Source: an uncultured Collinsella sp. (GTDB taxonomy: Bacteria > Actinomycetota > Coriobacteriia > Coriobacteriales > Coriobacteriaceae). Taken from it: a stretch of DNA of 9,635 bases. Below are positions 1-6,995 of this stretch, piece after piece. Each line of letters begins with the position of its first letter. Within the stretch, counting starts at the first letter, position 1. The position numbers were made by a program, and so were the translations under genes. Below the pieces are notes generated by a model, which saw only the letters and a list, made by a program, of their open reading frames with translations, did not search any database and had not been told where the DNA came from. The stretch is taken from assembly GCA_900759435.1 (NCBI GenBank), contig CAAEVD010000044.1, forward strand, positions 1 to 9,635. The letters run 5' to 3'.

Positions 1-108
1 AAGCTCCACGAGCTGGCTCGTTATCTGTACAAGAAGGAGACGATCACGGGCGAGGAGTTTATGAATCTCCTCACGCGCGAGAATCCGCTGATGCCAAAGC
101 AGCAGTAA
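1..108 (+). CDS. ftsH: C-terminal end of an upstream gene, probably the FtsH AAA+ zinc metalloprotease
   Basis: Frame 1 is open from the window edge and ends at TAA 106-108, giving 35 residues. The segment LHELARYLYKKETITGEEF resembles the last helix of FtsH proteins, where a pattern of the type LA..L...ETI.G.EF is followed by a short variable tail. Here the tail is polar and ends in PKQQ. If this is FtsH, the protein is a membrane-anchored ATP-dependent protease that degrades misfolded membrane proteins and some regulators. None of its ATPase or HExxH protease motifs lie in the window, so the identification rests on this short tail only. A strong intrinsic terminator follows, so it is the last gene of its transcript. 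Confidence 0.6.
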   Translation, partial: KLHELARYLYKKETITGEEFMNLLTRENPLMPKQQ

Positions 109-127
109 GGCTGGCTGCACAGCGCCG

Positions 128-166
128 AACGCCCCATTTGAGCTTCTATCTCAAATGGGGCGTTTT
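128..166 (+). terminator. Rho-independent terminator after the ftsH-like gene
   Basis: A perfect inverted repeat (cgccccatttgag at 130-142 and its complement at 150-162) encloses a 7-base loop, cttctat. It is followed by TTTT at 163-166. AA at 128-129 can extend the stem with the first two T's. It separates the upstream gene from the tudS-like gene. Confidence 0.9.
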
Positions 167-183
167 ACGTGGGAGGGATATGT

Positions 184-639
184 ATGAAGATCGTGGTGAG
201 CGCCTGCTTGATGGGCGAGAGCTGCAAGTATAACGGGCTCGACAACTACCATCGCGAACTGGTCGAGGCTTGCGAGCGCACGGGGACCGAGGTCCTGTTG
301 GTATGCCCTGAGGTCTTTGGCGGCCTGCCCACACCGCGCAAGCCGTCCGAGATCGTGGACGGCGAGGTCCGTACCTGCGAGGGTATCTCGGTCGATCGTG
401 AGTTTCGCCTAGGCGCTCAACGTGCGCTCGATATGTGCGAGCAAGCGGGCGGTCCGGAAGAGATCGCCGCGTGCATCCTGCAGGACCGTAGTCCCTCGTG
501 TGGCGCAGGTCGCATCTACGACGGAACGTTCAGCGGTACGCTCACCGTGGGCAACGGTGTTTTCGTCGACCTGCTCCTGCGCCACGGCTACCGTGTGATC
601 CCGGCAAGCGAGTTCGACCCCAGCATGTTGGAGCAATAA
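184..639 (+). CDS. DUF523 / TudS-family thiouracil desulfurase-like protein
   Basis: This encodes a 151-residue protein of the DUF523 (YbbK-like) family. Members include TudS, a [4Fe-4S] enzyme that removes sulfur from 2-thiouracil. Visible signatures are SACLMGESCKYNG near residues 6-18, CPEVFGGLPTPR at 41-52 and RSPSCGAGRIYDG at about 102-114. Cys8, Cys41 and Cys106 are the likely three ligands of the iron-sulfur cluster; Cys14 is also in the first motif. I chose the ATG at 184 because GGGAGG (171-176) lies 7 bases upstream. An in-frame GTG at 169 overlaps the terminator region and has no good ribosome binding site. Length is typical for a stand-alone family member. There is no signal peptide, so it should be cytosolic. 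It appears monocistronic, flanked by hairpins on both sides. The family call is firm, but the actual substrate is inferred. Confidence 0.88.
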   Translation: MKIVVSACLMGESCKYNGLDNYHRELVEACERTGTEVLLVCPEVFGGLPTPRKPSEIVDGEVRTCEGISVDREFRLGAQRALDMCEQAGGPEEIAACILQDRSPSCGAGRIYDGTFSGTLTVGNGVFVDLLLRHGYRVIPASEFDPSMLEQ

Positions 640-680
640 AAAACCACCACAAAGGTGCCTGTCCCCTTTGTGGTGGTTTT
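640..680. terminator. Symmetric bidirectional terminator, copy 1 of a 41-base repeated hairpin
   Basis: The 16-bp arms (aaaaccaccacaaagg at 640-655 and its exact complement at 665-680) enclose a 9-base loop, tgcctgtcc. On the + strand the stem ends in TTTT. On the - strand it ends in the complement of the A-run at 638-643. It lies between two convergent genes and can serve both. A near-identical copy in reverse orientation lies at 8300-8340, including the loop. Confidence 0.88.
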
Positions 681-689
681 GGGCTAGAG

Positions 690-1772
690 CTAGAGGGTGT
701 GGCCGTAGGCGTCGGCGGCCTTGATAGCGGCGGCAAATTTCTCGTCGGTGAAGGGCTCCGGGTTACCCTGTTTCCACTCGTTGGTGGCGTGTGCGTATTC
801 GCACAGGGCCGGGATATCGGATTCGGAAAGCCCGACTTGCTCAAGCGTCACGGGTAGCCCCATCTGCTTGTTAAAGGCGGCGTAGCGTTCAAGGTTCTCG
901 GTGTCTCCCGTATAGGCAAACAGTACCAGCACGCCCAGGCTCACGACCTCGCCGTGCAGGTAGGTGCCCTCGCGCGGAATGCTGCAAGTAGCGTTGTAGA
1001 ACGCGTGCGCCACGCTCGAGTTGTAGTAGTAATCGTTCTGGTTGGTCAGGTTGGAAACGTAGCCCGTGTTAACCACGATGTCGAGCGCGATCTGCTTGAC
1101 GGCCTCGCTCGACAGGTTCTGACGCACGTCCTCAAGACCCTGGACGCCATAGGTAAACAGTGGCTCGGAACAGGTGCGAGCGAGCGCCAGGCCAAGACCG
1201 GCGGTGTGCTCCAGGTTGCCGGCGCTCGTGGCGTACTCGACCTCGGGCTGTTTAGACAGGGCATCGCCCACGCCGGCCCAGAAGTACTCTGCCGGTGCCT
1301 CGGCGATGATCTTGGGGTTGATGAAGATGTGCGCCGGTCTGTTGGGGTACGAATAGCCCTCGAGCGAGCCGTCGTCGTTATACACGACGGCAATGGCGGT
1401 CGCGGCCGAGCAGTTGGAGCAGATCGTCGGCACCGTAAAGACGATCTTCTTGAGCTCGATAGCTGCGGTCTTCACGGTGTCGAGCGCCTTGCCGCCGCCG
1501 CATGCGATAAGCACGTCGGCTTCCTGGCAGGCAGGGGAGTTTACGACCTTGGCGATATTTGCGCGCGTACTGTTGGTGCCGTAGACGCGCGTCTCCAGAA
1601 TTTCGACGTCGGTACCCGCCAGCGCAGCTTCGATACCGGGAAGTGCTGCGGCCAGTGCCCGCTTGCCACCGATAATCGCGACCTTCTTCGCGCCGTACTC
1701 GGCCAGCGCGCCGGGCAGCTCGTCAAAGCAATCCTCGCCAACGGTGTAGTCGCTCATTCCAATCGTGCGCAT
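690..1772 (-). CDS. Iron-containing alcohol dehydrogenase family protein (GldA/HcxA-like)
   Basis: This encodes 360 residues of the group III, metal-dependent alcohol/polyol dehydrogenase family, an NAD(P)-dependent oxidoreductase acting on an alcohol, hydroxy acid or carbonyl. The N-terminal nucleotide-binding half contains VAIIGG near residue 31 and ACGGGKALDTVK at 90-101. The loop PTICSNCSAATAIAVVY (115-131) corresponds to the PT.A..C/S-rich stretch of glycerol dehydrogenase. Asp170 (in AGVGDALSK), His256 (in VAHAFYN) and His273 (in TYLHGEV) align with the three metal ligands of GldA. The layout and length most resemble E. coli HcxA/YbdH (about 362 residues), but the substrate cannot be read from sequence. 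The ATG at 1772 follows AAGAAGG at a suitable distance. An alternative ATG five codons in has no better site. The gene is alone, convergent with tudS and divergent from ileS. Confidence 0.9.
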   Translation of the reverse strand: MRTIGMSDYTVGEDCFDELPGALAEYGAKKVAIIGGKRALAAALPGIEAALAGTDVEILETRVYGTNSTRANIAKVVNSPACQEADVLIACGGGKALDTVKTAAIELKKIVFTVPTICSNCSAATAIAVVYNDDGSLEGYSYPNRPAHIFINPKIIAEAPAEYFWAGVGDALSKQPEVEYATSAGNLEHTAGLGLALARTCSEPLFTYGVQGLEDVRQNLSSEAVKQIALDIVVNTGYVSNLTNQNDYYYNSSVAHAFYNATCSIPREGTYLHGEVVSLGVLVLFAYTGDTENLERYAAFNKQMGLPVTLEQVGLSESDIPALCEYAHATNEWKQGNPEPFTDEKFAAAIKAADAYGHTL

Positions 1773-1908
1773 AGCAACCTTCTTTCGTTCGATAAAGTGC
1801 TTTCAGGTATTTTGCTCCAAGAGAAGGTCCACAGCCGCGAGAAATTTCGAACGTATAAAACCAGTGTTGAGGGTTTTTCGCCGGCGCGTAACGTGCTAGC
1901 ATTCTCCG
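1773..1908. promoter_or_regulatory. Divergent intergenic region between the dehydrogenase and the ileS leader
   Basis: On the + strand, TTTTTC (1874-1879), a 17-base spacer and TAGCAT (1897-1902, preceded by TGC) form a plausible promoter for the ileS leader, with transcription starting near 1909. For the leftward dehydrogenase gene I see only weak candidates. One is TTATAC read on the - strand around 1854-1859, without a good -35. GAAATTTC at 1841-1848 is a small palindrome of unclear meaning. None of these assignments is more than a pattern match. Confidence 0.45.
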
Positions 1909-2215
1909 CATAAGCGTTGATGGGGACGAGTAGTCGGCCGTCCGCATGCCACAGAGAGCGGGGAGTGCTGAGAGCCCGTGCATGCGACCGATGAAAATCA
2001 CCCCGGAGCTGCGGTCCCAACGGACGTGCCGCATAGGTTCGTCTTAGTAGACATCGCCGAGATGGCCGTCGATACAGGCCAGCCGAGTAACGGATGCGAG
2101 CGCGCGGCGACGCGAGCGAGGGCATCTAAGCTGGGTGGTTAAGCGAAGAGCTTTTGCGGGCAGACTGCTCGTTTTGTGGCGCTTCGTCCCAGCTTGTAGG
2201 GACGGGCGCTTTTTT
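1909..2215 (+). ncRNA. T-box riboswitch leader, isoleucine-specific, transcription-attenuation type
   Basis: Stem I closes by CGTTG (1915-1919) with CAACG (2018-2022) and GGAC (1924-1927) with GTCC (2014-2017). AGTA at 1929-1932 faces the specifier loop, which reads GAAAATCA at 1993-2000 and places the specifier ATC (Ile) at 1997-1999. TCGG/CCGA and GCATGC/GCATGC pairs continue the stem towards the distal loop. The T-box core is GGGTGGTTAAGCG at 2133-2145. The antiterminator pairs AAGCTGGG (2128-2135) with CCCAGCTT (2188-2195) and AAGCG (2141-2145) with CGCTT (2180-2184). This leaves TGGT (2136-2139) bulged to bind the ACCA end of tRNA-Ile. The competing terminator uses 2179-2209. Uncharged tRNA-Ile should therefore promote read-through into ileS. 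About 105 bases between Stem I and the antiterminator (2023-2127) probably hold Stems II and III, and GATGC/GCATC closes the last of these. Confidence 0.93.
2179..2215 (+). terminator. Attenuator terminator of the ileS T-box
   Basis: GCGCTTCGTCCC (2179-2190) pairs with GGGACGGGCGC (2199-2209) around the loop agcttgta, with one bulged T and one G-T wobble. Six T's follow at 2210-2215. Its left arm contains the same bases (2180-2190) that the antiterminator needs, so the two folds exclude each other. Confidence 0.9.
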
Positions 2216-2258
2216 GGTGCCCAGAGGGCGTGCGCGCCCATGACAAGAAAGGGGTACC

Positions 2259-5060
2259 GTGGCAAACGAGTACAAGCAGACGATGAATCTGCCCAAAACC
2301 GGATTTCCCATGCGTGCCGGTCTTTCCAAGTCCGAGCCCAAGCGACTCAAGGACTGGCAGGACAACAAGGTCTACGAGCAAGTTCTGAAGAAGAACGAGG
2401 GTCACAAGAAGTTCGTGCTGCACGACGGTCCTCCGTACGCCAACGGTCCGATCCACATCGGCCACGCCATGAACAAGATCTCCAAAGACATGATCAACCG
2501 CTACTGGATGATGCAGGGCTATGAGGTTCCCTATGTCCCCGGTTGGGACTGCCATGGTCAGCCGATCGAGCATAAGGTCGAGGAGAAGCTCGGCACCGAG
2601 AAGTTCAACCAGACCTCTACGGCCAAGATCCGTGAGCTCTGCAACAAGTTCGCTGTCGAGAACATCGAACTGCAGAAGGCCGGCTTCCGTCGTCTGGGCG
2701 TGCTCGGCGACTGGGACAACCCGTATCTGACGCTCTATCATCAGCATGACGCCGCCGACATCGAGGTCTTTAAGGCCATGTTCGATAAGGGCATGATCTA
2801 TCGTGGCCACAAGCCGGTTCACTGGTGCAAGCACTGCCACACCGCGCTGGCCGAGGCCGAGATCGAGTACTCCGACGAGACGAGCCCGTCCATCTTCGTG
2901 CGCTTTGAGATGACCTCCAAGCCCGCCGGCCTCGAGAACTTCGACGGCCCGGTCGACTTTATCATCTGGACGACCACGCCGTGGACCATCCCCTCCGACC
3001 AGGCCGTTTCCCTCAAGCCCGGCGCCGCCTATGTCGCCGTTGAGCACGATGGTCGTGCCGAGGTCATGCTCGAGGACCTGGCTCTCAGGTGCTGTGAGGA
3101 GTTTGGCTGGGAGTACACCCCGGTTTTGGTCGACGGTAAGCCCTACGTGGTTCCCGCCGAGACCTTCCACCACATCCACTACAAGCAGCCGATCTTTGAC
3201 GGTGTCGAGGGCGTGGCGCTGCTGGCCGATTACGTCGGTGTCGATGACGGTACCGGTATCGTCCACAACTCGCCCGGTCACGGCGTCGATGACTACTTCG
3301 CGTGCCTCAAGGAGGGCATCACCGACATCTGCATGCCGGTCGATGACGACGGCAAGTTCTACACCGGCGAGGAGTTTGGCACCGGTGGCCCCTTCAGCGG
3401 TATGGATACCGATGAGGCCAACCCGCACATCATCGAGTTCCTGCGCGAGCGCGGCACCCTGGTCCTCGAGAAGAAGATCACGCACAGCTATCCGCACTGC
3501 TGGCGCTGCAAGCACCCGGTGCTCTTCCGTGCCACCGACCAGTGGTTCGTCTCGATGGACAAGACGGGTCTGCGCGAGCAGGCTGGCAAGGAGGTCCGCG
3601 AGAACGTCAAGTGGTATCCGGCTCACGCGGCCAACCGCATTGGCGCTATGGTCGAGCAGCGTCCCGACTGGTGCATCAGCCGTCAGCGCAACTGGGGCGT
3701 GCCCATCCCGAGCTACACCTGCGCCGACTGCGGTGAGAAGGTCATGAACGACGCCACACTCGACGCCGTCATCAAGCTCTTCCACGAGAAGGGCTCCGAC
3801 GCTTGGTTTACCGACGCTCCCGAGAGCTACCTGGGCGAGGCCTGCGTCTGCCCCAAGTGCGGCGGCCATCACCTCAAGGCCGATAAGGACATCCTCGACG
3901 TGTGGTGGGATTCCGGCGTCTCCTGGAAGGCCGTCTGCGAGTATCGCCCTGAGCTTGAGTACCCGGCGGATGTGTACCTCGAGGGCTCCGACCAGCATCG
4001 TGGTTGGTTCCAGAGCTCGCTGCTCACCTCGGTGGGTGCCAACGGCCACGCCCCGTACAAGGCAGTCGTCTCGCAGGGCTTCACCCTCGACGGCCAGGGC
4101 CGCAAGATGTCCAAGTCGCTCGGCAACGTCATCGACCCCAACAAGGTCTGCGACGAGATGGGCGCCGACATCATCCGTCTGTGGGTTGCGTCCGTCGATA
4201 CCAGCTCCGACGTTTCCATCGACCATGAGATCCTTGCCCGTACGTCCGATGCCTACCGTCGTTTCCGCAACACGCTGCGCTTCCTGCTCTCCGAGCTCGA
4301 GGGTCAGTTTGAGCCCGAGACCGACGGTGTCGCCTTTGCCGACCTGCTGCCGCTCGACAAGCTCATGGTTGCCCGCCTGACCCAGGTCCAGGCCGAGGTC
4401 GACGATGCCTACGCCAGCTACGAGTTCCCGCGCGCCTACCGTGCGCTCTACGACTTCGTGGTTACCGAGCTCTCCAACGTGTACCTCGACGCCCTGAAGG
4501 ATCGTCTGTACTGCGACAAGCCCGGTTCGCTCGAGCGCCGCAGCGCCCAGACCGTACTTGCCGAGCTCTTCTCGATGCTCATGCGCGACCTGCAGCCGAT
4601 CCTGTCCTACACGGTCGACGAGGCCATGGCCTATGCGCCCGCCGGCTGCGTCGACCACCAGAAGTACGCCGCGCTGCTCGATTGGTACAAGTCGCCCATC
4701 ACGGTCGACGAGGCCAATGAGTTTGAGGGCGTGCTCGAGGCTTCGCTCGAGCTCCGTAGCGCTGTGACCAAGGCCCTTGAGGATGCCCGTTCTGCCGGCA
4801 CCTTCACCAAGAGCCAGCAGGTTCGCGTCAAGGCGGTCGTTCCTGCCGAGATGTACGCGCTGCTGACTGGCGACAAGGCCGTCGACCTGGCCGAGTTCTA
4901 CATCGTCTCCGATGTTGAGCTGACCCAGGGCGAGGAGCTCTCCGTTGCCATCGAGGCTGCCGAGGGCGAGTGCTGCGACCGTTGCTGGAACTACCGCACC
5001 ACCGTCGGCGAGTACAACGGCCACGCTCACATCTGTAAGCGCTGCGCTGACGCGCTGTAG
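2259..5060 (+). CDS. ileS: Isoleucyl-tRNA synthetase (IleRS)
   Basis: This encodes 933 residues, the usual length for bacterial IleRS, a cytosolic class I synthetase that charges tRNA-Ile. The HIGH motif is at 66-69 (PYANGPIHIGHAMNK) and is followed by PYVPGWDCHGQPIEHKV. The CP1 editing domain shows WTTTPWTIP at 237-245 and GTGIVHNSPGHGVDDY ending near 346. The second nucleotide-binding signature KMSKS is at 616-620. An internal CxxC pair (YTCADCGE and CVCPKCGG) lies in the connective region. The C-terminus carries a zinc knuckle, with Cys906/Cys909 and Cys926/Cys929. The start is GTG at 2259, preceded by GAAAGGGG with a 4-base gap. The next in-frame ATG (2283) is internal to the conserved N-terminus. 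The isoleucine specifier in the T-box independently confirms the amino acid. Codon choice is strongly biased to C/G endings, as expected for a highly expressed gene. Confidence 0.98.
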   Translation: MANEYKQTMNLPKTGFPMRAGLSKSEPKRLKDWQDNKVYEQVLKKNEGHKKFVLHDGPPYANGPIHIGHAMNKISKDMINRYWMMQGYEVPYVPGWDCHGQPIEHKVEEKLGTEKFNQTSTAKIRELCNKFAVENIELQKAGFRRLGVLGDWDNPYLTLYHQHDAADIEVFKAMFDKGMIYRGHKPVHWCKHCHTALAEAEIEYSDETSPSIFVRFEMTSKPAGLENFDGPVDFIIWTTTPWTIPSDQAVSLKPGAAYVAVEHDGRAEVMLEDLALRCCEEFGWEYTPVLVDGKPYVVPAETFHHIHYKQPIFDGVEGVALLADYVGVDDGTGIVHNSPGHGVDDYFACLKEGITDICMPVDDDGKFYTGEEFGTGGPFSGMDTDEANPHIIEFLRERGTLVLEKKITHSYPHCWRCKHPVLFRATDQWFVSMDKTGLREQAGKEVRENVKWYPAHAANRIGAMVEQRPDWCISRQRNWGVPIPSYTCADCGEKVMNDATLDAVIKLFHEKGSDAWFTDAPESYLGEACVCPKCGGHHLKADKDILDVWWDSGVSWKAVCEYRPELEYPADVYLEGSDQHRGWFQSSLLTSVGANGHAPYKAVVSQGFTLDGQGRKMSKSLGNVIDPNKVCDEMGADIIRLWVASVDTSSDVSIDHEILARTSDAYRRFRNTLRFLLSELEGQFEPETDGVAFADLLPLDKLMVARLTQVQAEVDDAYASYEFPRAYRALYDFVVTELSNVYLDALKDRLYCDKPGSLERRSAQTVLAELFSMLMRDLQPILSYTVDEAMAYAPAGCVDHQKYAALLDWYKSPITVDEANEFEGVLEASLELRSAVTKALEDARSAGTFTKSQQVRVKAVVPAEMYALLTGDKAVDLAEFYIVSDVELTQGEELSVAIEAAEGECCDRCWNYRTTVGEYNGHAHICKRCADAL

Positions 5061-5087
5061 TTACGCGGTTTTACCAAACCGCGTAAC
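5060..5087 (+). other. Perfect 12-bp hairpin overlapping the ileS stop codon
   Basis: GTTACGCGGTTT (5060-5071) and its exact complement (5076-5087) enclose the tetraloop tacc. The first base is the G of the TAG stop. No T-run follows, so it is not a standard intrinsic terminator. It could stabilise the 3' end of the mRNA or act together with the larger structure just downstream. Confidence 0.7.
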
Positions 5088-5100
5088 GGCTCGACGCTGC

Positions 5101-5200
5101 AAACCCGCCAGAGCGGCAATCTGCCTTTCAGCTTCGGCGGCATGACCATAAGGTCTATGCCGCCTCGCTTCAAGGCACCTTGCTCGCTCTGGCGGGTTTT
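5101..5200 (+). terminator. 100-base nested palindrome ending in TTTT, terminator and possible intergenic repeat
   Basis: The outer 15-bp arms (aaacccgccagagcg at 5101-5115 and its complement at 5185-5199) continue inward, after one bulged base, as GCAA/TTGC (5116-5119 with 5180-5183). Further in come TGCCTT/AAGGCA (5122-5127 with 5172-5177), then GGCGGCAT/ATGCCGCC (5136-5143 with 5157-5164), then GACC/GGTC (5144-5147 with 5152-5155), and finally the loop ATAA. The + strand ends in TTTT, so it can terminate ileS transcription. The size and nesting exceed what termination needs. No coding region is apparent here. Confidence 0.8.
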
Positions 5201-5251
5201 CGCTGTCGGTAACGAATCATCGGCTATTTCGTTGCTGGTCAATATAAGATA

Positions 5252-5300
5252 TTGATTTGCATTAAACGTAATTCGATGATCTTGAGGGTAGGGGATTGAT
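5252..5300 (+). promoter_or_regulatory. Possible promoter and ribosome binding site for lspA
   Basis: The stretch between the ileS terminator and lspA turns AT-rich, unlike its surroundings. TTGATT near 5252, a 17-base spacer and GATGAT is one candidate promoter, but it is weak. A purine-rich stretch (gagggtagggg, 5284-5294) leaves 6 bases to the TTG at 5301 and supports that start codon. Confidence 0.35.
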
Positions 5301-5900
5301 TTGGGTTGTACTGGGGATATGACGCCGCCTTTGCGTTGGCGGTTGGGTGTTGCTGGTGGGGTGGCGCTGGTTGTGCTGCTTGTTGACCAGCTGACCAAGC
5401 TTGCGGTTCGTGCCGTGGGCGAAGCTTTGCATGTGACTGTCATCCCCGGTGTCATCGACTTTATGTTTGTCCGCAATATCGGTGCTGCCTTTAGTATGGG
5501 CGAGGGGCATGGCATCGCGTTTGCCGTGCTGGCGTTGGCGGTCATTATCGCTATTGCCGTGTACCTCGTTCGTGCACCCCAGCTCGCCCATCTTGAGGTT
5601 GTTGGCATGGCGATGGTTGCGGGCGGTGCTATCGGCAACGCTATCGATCGTTTGGCCTTTGGCTTCGTGACCGATTTTATTGCCACCACCTTCATTGACT
5701 TCCCCGTCTTCAATGTGGCCGATATCGGCATAACCTTGGGTGTCGTGCTCGCCCTCTTCGGCTACATGTTTTTGAGCCCCGCTGCCCGTGAGGTCGATGC
5801 GACCGCCGAGCTTAACGCCCGTGACGAGGCCCGCGCTAAGCGCAAGGCCCAGCAACGCGGGGAGCGTGCCCGCAAAATTCGCGAAAGGAACGAGCGCTAA
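5301..5900 (+). CDS. lspA: Lipoprotein signal peptidase (signal peptidase II)
   Basis: This encodes 199 residues when started at TTG 5301. LspA is an integral membrane aspartyl protease that cleaves the signal peptide of diacylglyceryl-modified prolipoproteins. Membrane segments appear at about 15-36, 72-91, 98-116 and 139-158. Conserved signatures are DQLTK (29-33), RNIGAAFSM (58-66), GGAIGNAIDRL (108-118) with Asp116, and FNVADIGI (137-144) with Asp141. Asp116 and Asp141 are the catalytic pair. The cytosolic tail after residue 160 is long and strongly charged, rich in Arg, Lys and Glu. The TTG start has a well-placed purine-rich site. An ATG at 5319 would shorten the protein by six residues but leaves GGGG only two bases away. 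The stop overlaps the next start as TAATG, implying translational coupling with the pseudouridine synthase. Confidence 0.96.
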   Translation: MGCTGDMTPPLRWRLGVAGGVALVVLLVDQLTKLAVRAVGEALHVTVIPGVIDFMFVRNIGAAFSMGEGHGIAFAVLALAVIIAIAVYLVRAPQLAHLEVVGMAMVAGGAIGNAIDRLAFGFVTDFIATTFIDFPVFNVADIGITLGVVLALFGYMFLSPAAREVDATAELNARDEARAKRKAQQRGERARKIRERNER

Positions 5901-6913
5901 TGGCCGACATCCATATCCTTGTTGACGACGATGCCGCTGGTCAGCGTCTTGACGCCTATCTGGGCGCCAATGACGGCTGTCCTACGCGTTCTGCCTGCGC
6001 GCATCTGATCGAGGGGGGCGCTGTTGCCGTCAATGGCGAGACCTGCCTGTCCAAAAAGTACGCCGTGCGAGCCGGCGATCGTATTTCGGTCGATTTGCCC
6101 GAGCCGCACGATCCCACCGATGTGATTCCCGAGGCCATCCCGCTCGACATTCGCTATGAGGACGACTACCTTATCGTGCTCTCCAAGCAGCGCGGCCTGG
6201 TGTGCCATCCTGCACATGGTCATGAGAGCGGTACGCTCGCGAATGCCCTGGTCTATCACTGCGGTATCGACCATCTGGGCACCGTGCAGGGCGAGGACCG
6301 CCCCGGTATTGTGCATCGCCTGGATCGCGATACCTCGGGTCTCATGCTTGCGGCAAAGGACGACGACACCCAGCGCGCGCTCCAAAATCTCATCCGCACG
6401 CGTACGCTCGACCGTCGCTATATCACACTTGTTCACGGGCACATCGCCATGGACGAGGGCACCATCAACACCGGTATTGCCCGATCGACGCGCGACCGTG
6501 TCAAGATGGCGGTTTCGGACGATCCTTTCGCGCGCCAGGCCATTACGACCTTTAAGGTCCTCGAGCGCTTCGATTCCACGCGATTTGACGACGGCTATAC
6601 GCTCGTCGAGTGCCACCTGTTTACGGGTCGCACGCATCAGATTCGTGTGCATATGCGCCATATCAACCACGCCTGCGTGGGCGATCCACTCTACGGCAAG
6701 TGCGATGCACGCGCCGATCAGGGCCTGACCAGGCAATTTCTTCATTCTTGGCGCGTCGCATTCGACCATCCCGTGACGGGGGAGCGCATTGAGTGCCGTG
6801 ATGAGCTGCCGTGGGATCTTGCGGCGGTTCTGGATGATCTGGCCCCGCGTTCGCTCGGCCGCACTGCCGCTGGCGACGAAATCGTCCCGCAGCTCGGTCT
6901 TCTCGAATCCTAA
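5900..6913 (+). CDS. RluA-family pseudouridine synthase (RluD-like)
   Basis: This encodes 337 residues. The protein should convert specific uridines in 23S rRNA to pseudouridine, although the target position and the RluA/RluC/RluD subtype cannot be settled from sequence. An S4-type RNA-binding domain lies at about 14-67 (QRLDAYL, then IEGGAVAVNG and DRISVDLP). The catalytic domain has GIVHRLDRDTSGL with catalytic Asp142. It also has the C-terminal signature GRTHQIRVHMRHINHACVGDPLYG starting at 243. A tail of about 40 residues follows, without recognisable features. The start ATG overlaps the lspA stop by one base, and AAAGGA lies 10 bases upstream within lspA. The lspA-pseudouridine synthase pairing is common in bacteria. 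Confidence 0.95.
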   Translation: MADIHILVDDDAAGQRLDAYLGANDGCPTRSACAHLIEGGAVAVNGETCLSKKYAVRAGDRISVDLPEPHDPTDVIPEAIPLDIRYEDDYLIVLSKQRGLVCHPAHGHESGTLANALVYHCGIDHLGTVQGEDRPGIVHRLDRDTSGLMLAAKDDDTQRALQNLIRTRTLDRRYITLVHGHIAMDEGTINTGIARSTRDRVKMAVSDDPFARQAITTFKVLERFDSTRFDDGYTLVECHLFTGRTHQIRVHMRHINHACVGDPLYGKCDARADQGLTRQFLHSWRVAFDHPVTGERIECRDELPWDLAAVLDDLAPRSLGRTAAGDEIVPQLGLLES

Positions 6914-6931
6914 CCAGTATTAGGTGGTTTC

Positions 6932-6958
6932 TTGAACTCGGTTAGCCTGCGGTAAGAT
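6932..6958 (+). promoter_or_regulatory. Likely promoter of the glycosyltransferase gene
   Basis: TTGAAC (6932-6937) and TAAGAT (6953-6958) resemble -35 and -10 boxes, with a short 15-base spacer; GATATA two bases later allows 18. They fall in the 82-base gap after the pseudouridine synthase gene, where no strong terminator is visible. An 8-base palindrome TTACGTAA (6969-6976) lies just downstream. Confidence 0.5.
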
Positions 6959-6995
6959 ATACGGTTGTTTACGTAACGCGTTCTCGGGAGCCTGC

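Noticed and set aside
169..183. GTG at 169 as the start of the tudS-like gene
   Set aside because: It lies right after the terminator T-run with no ribosome binding site, while ATG 184 has GGGAGG at the right distance and begins directly with the conserved KIVVSACL segment.
954..1913. A 319-residue open frame on the + strand opposite the dehydrogenase
   Set aside because: It is antisense to a well-identified gene, lacks motifs and runs into the leader region; it is a shadow of the codon bias of the real gene.
2139..5030. A 963-residue open frame on the - strand, antisense to ileS
   Set aside because: It mirrors the strongly biased codons of ileS; its composition (rich in V, G, L, D, A and repeats of VG and LG) is that of a codon-phase shadow, and it has no recognisable domain or good ribosome site.
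5027..5731. A 234-residue - strand frame running across the ileS-lspA gap
   Set aside because: It is antisense to lspA, passes through the 100-base palindrome and translates low-complexity Ser/Thr/Ala sequence; no ribosome site supports it.
5897..6769. A 290-residue open frame on the - strand opposite the pseudouridine synthase
   Set aside because: It is antisense to a gene with clear catalytic motifs and has no identifiable domain or start signal.
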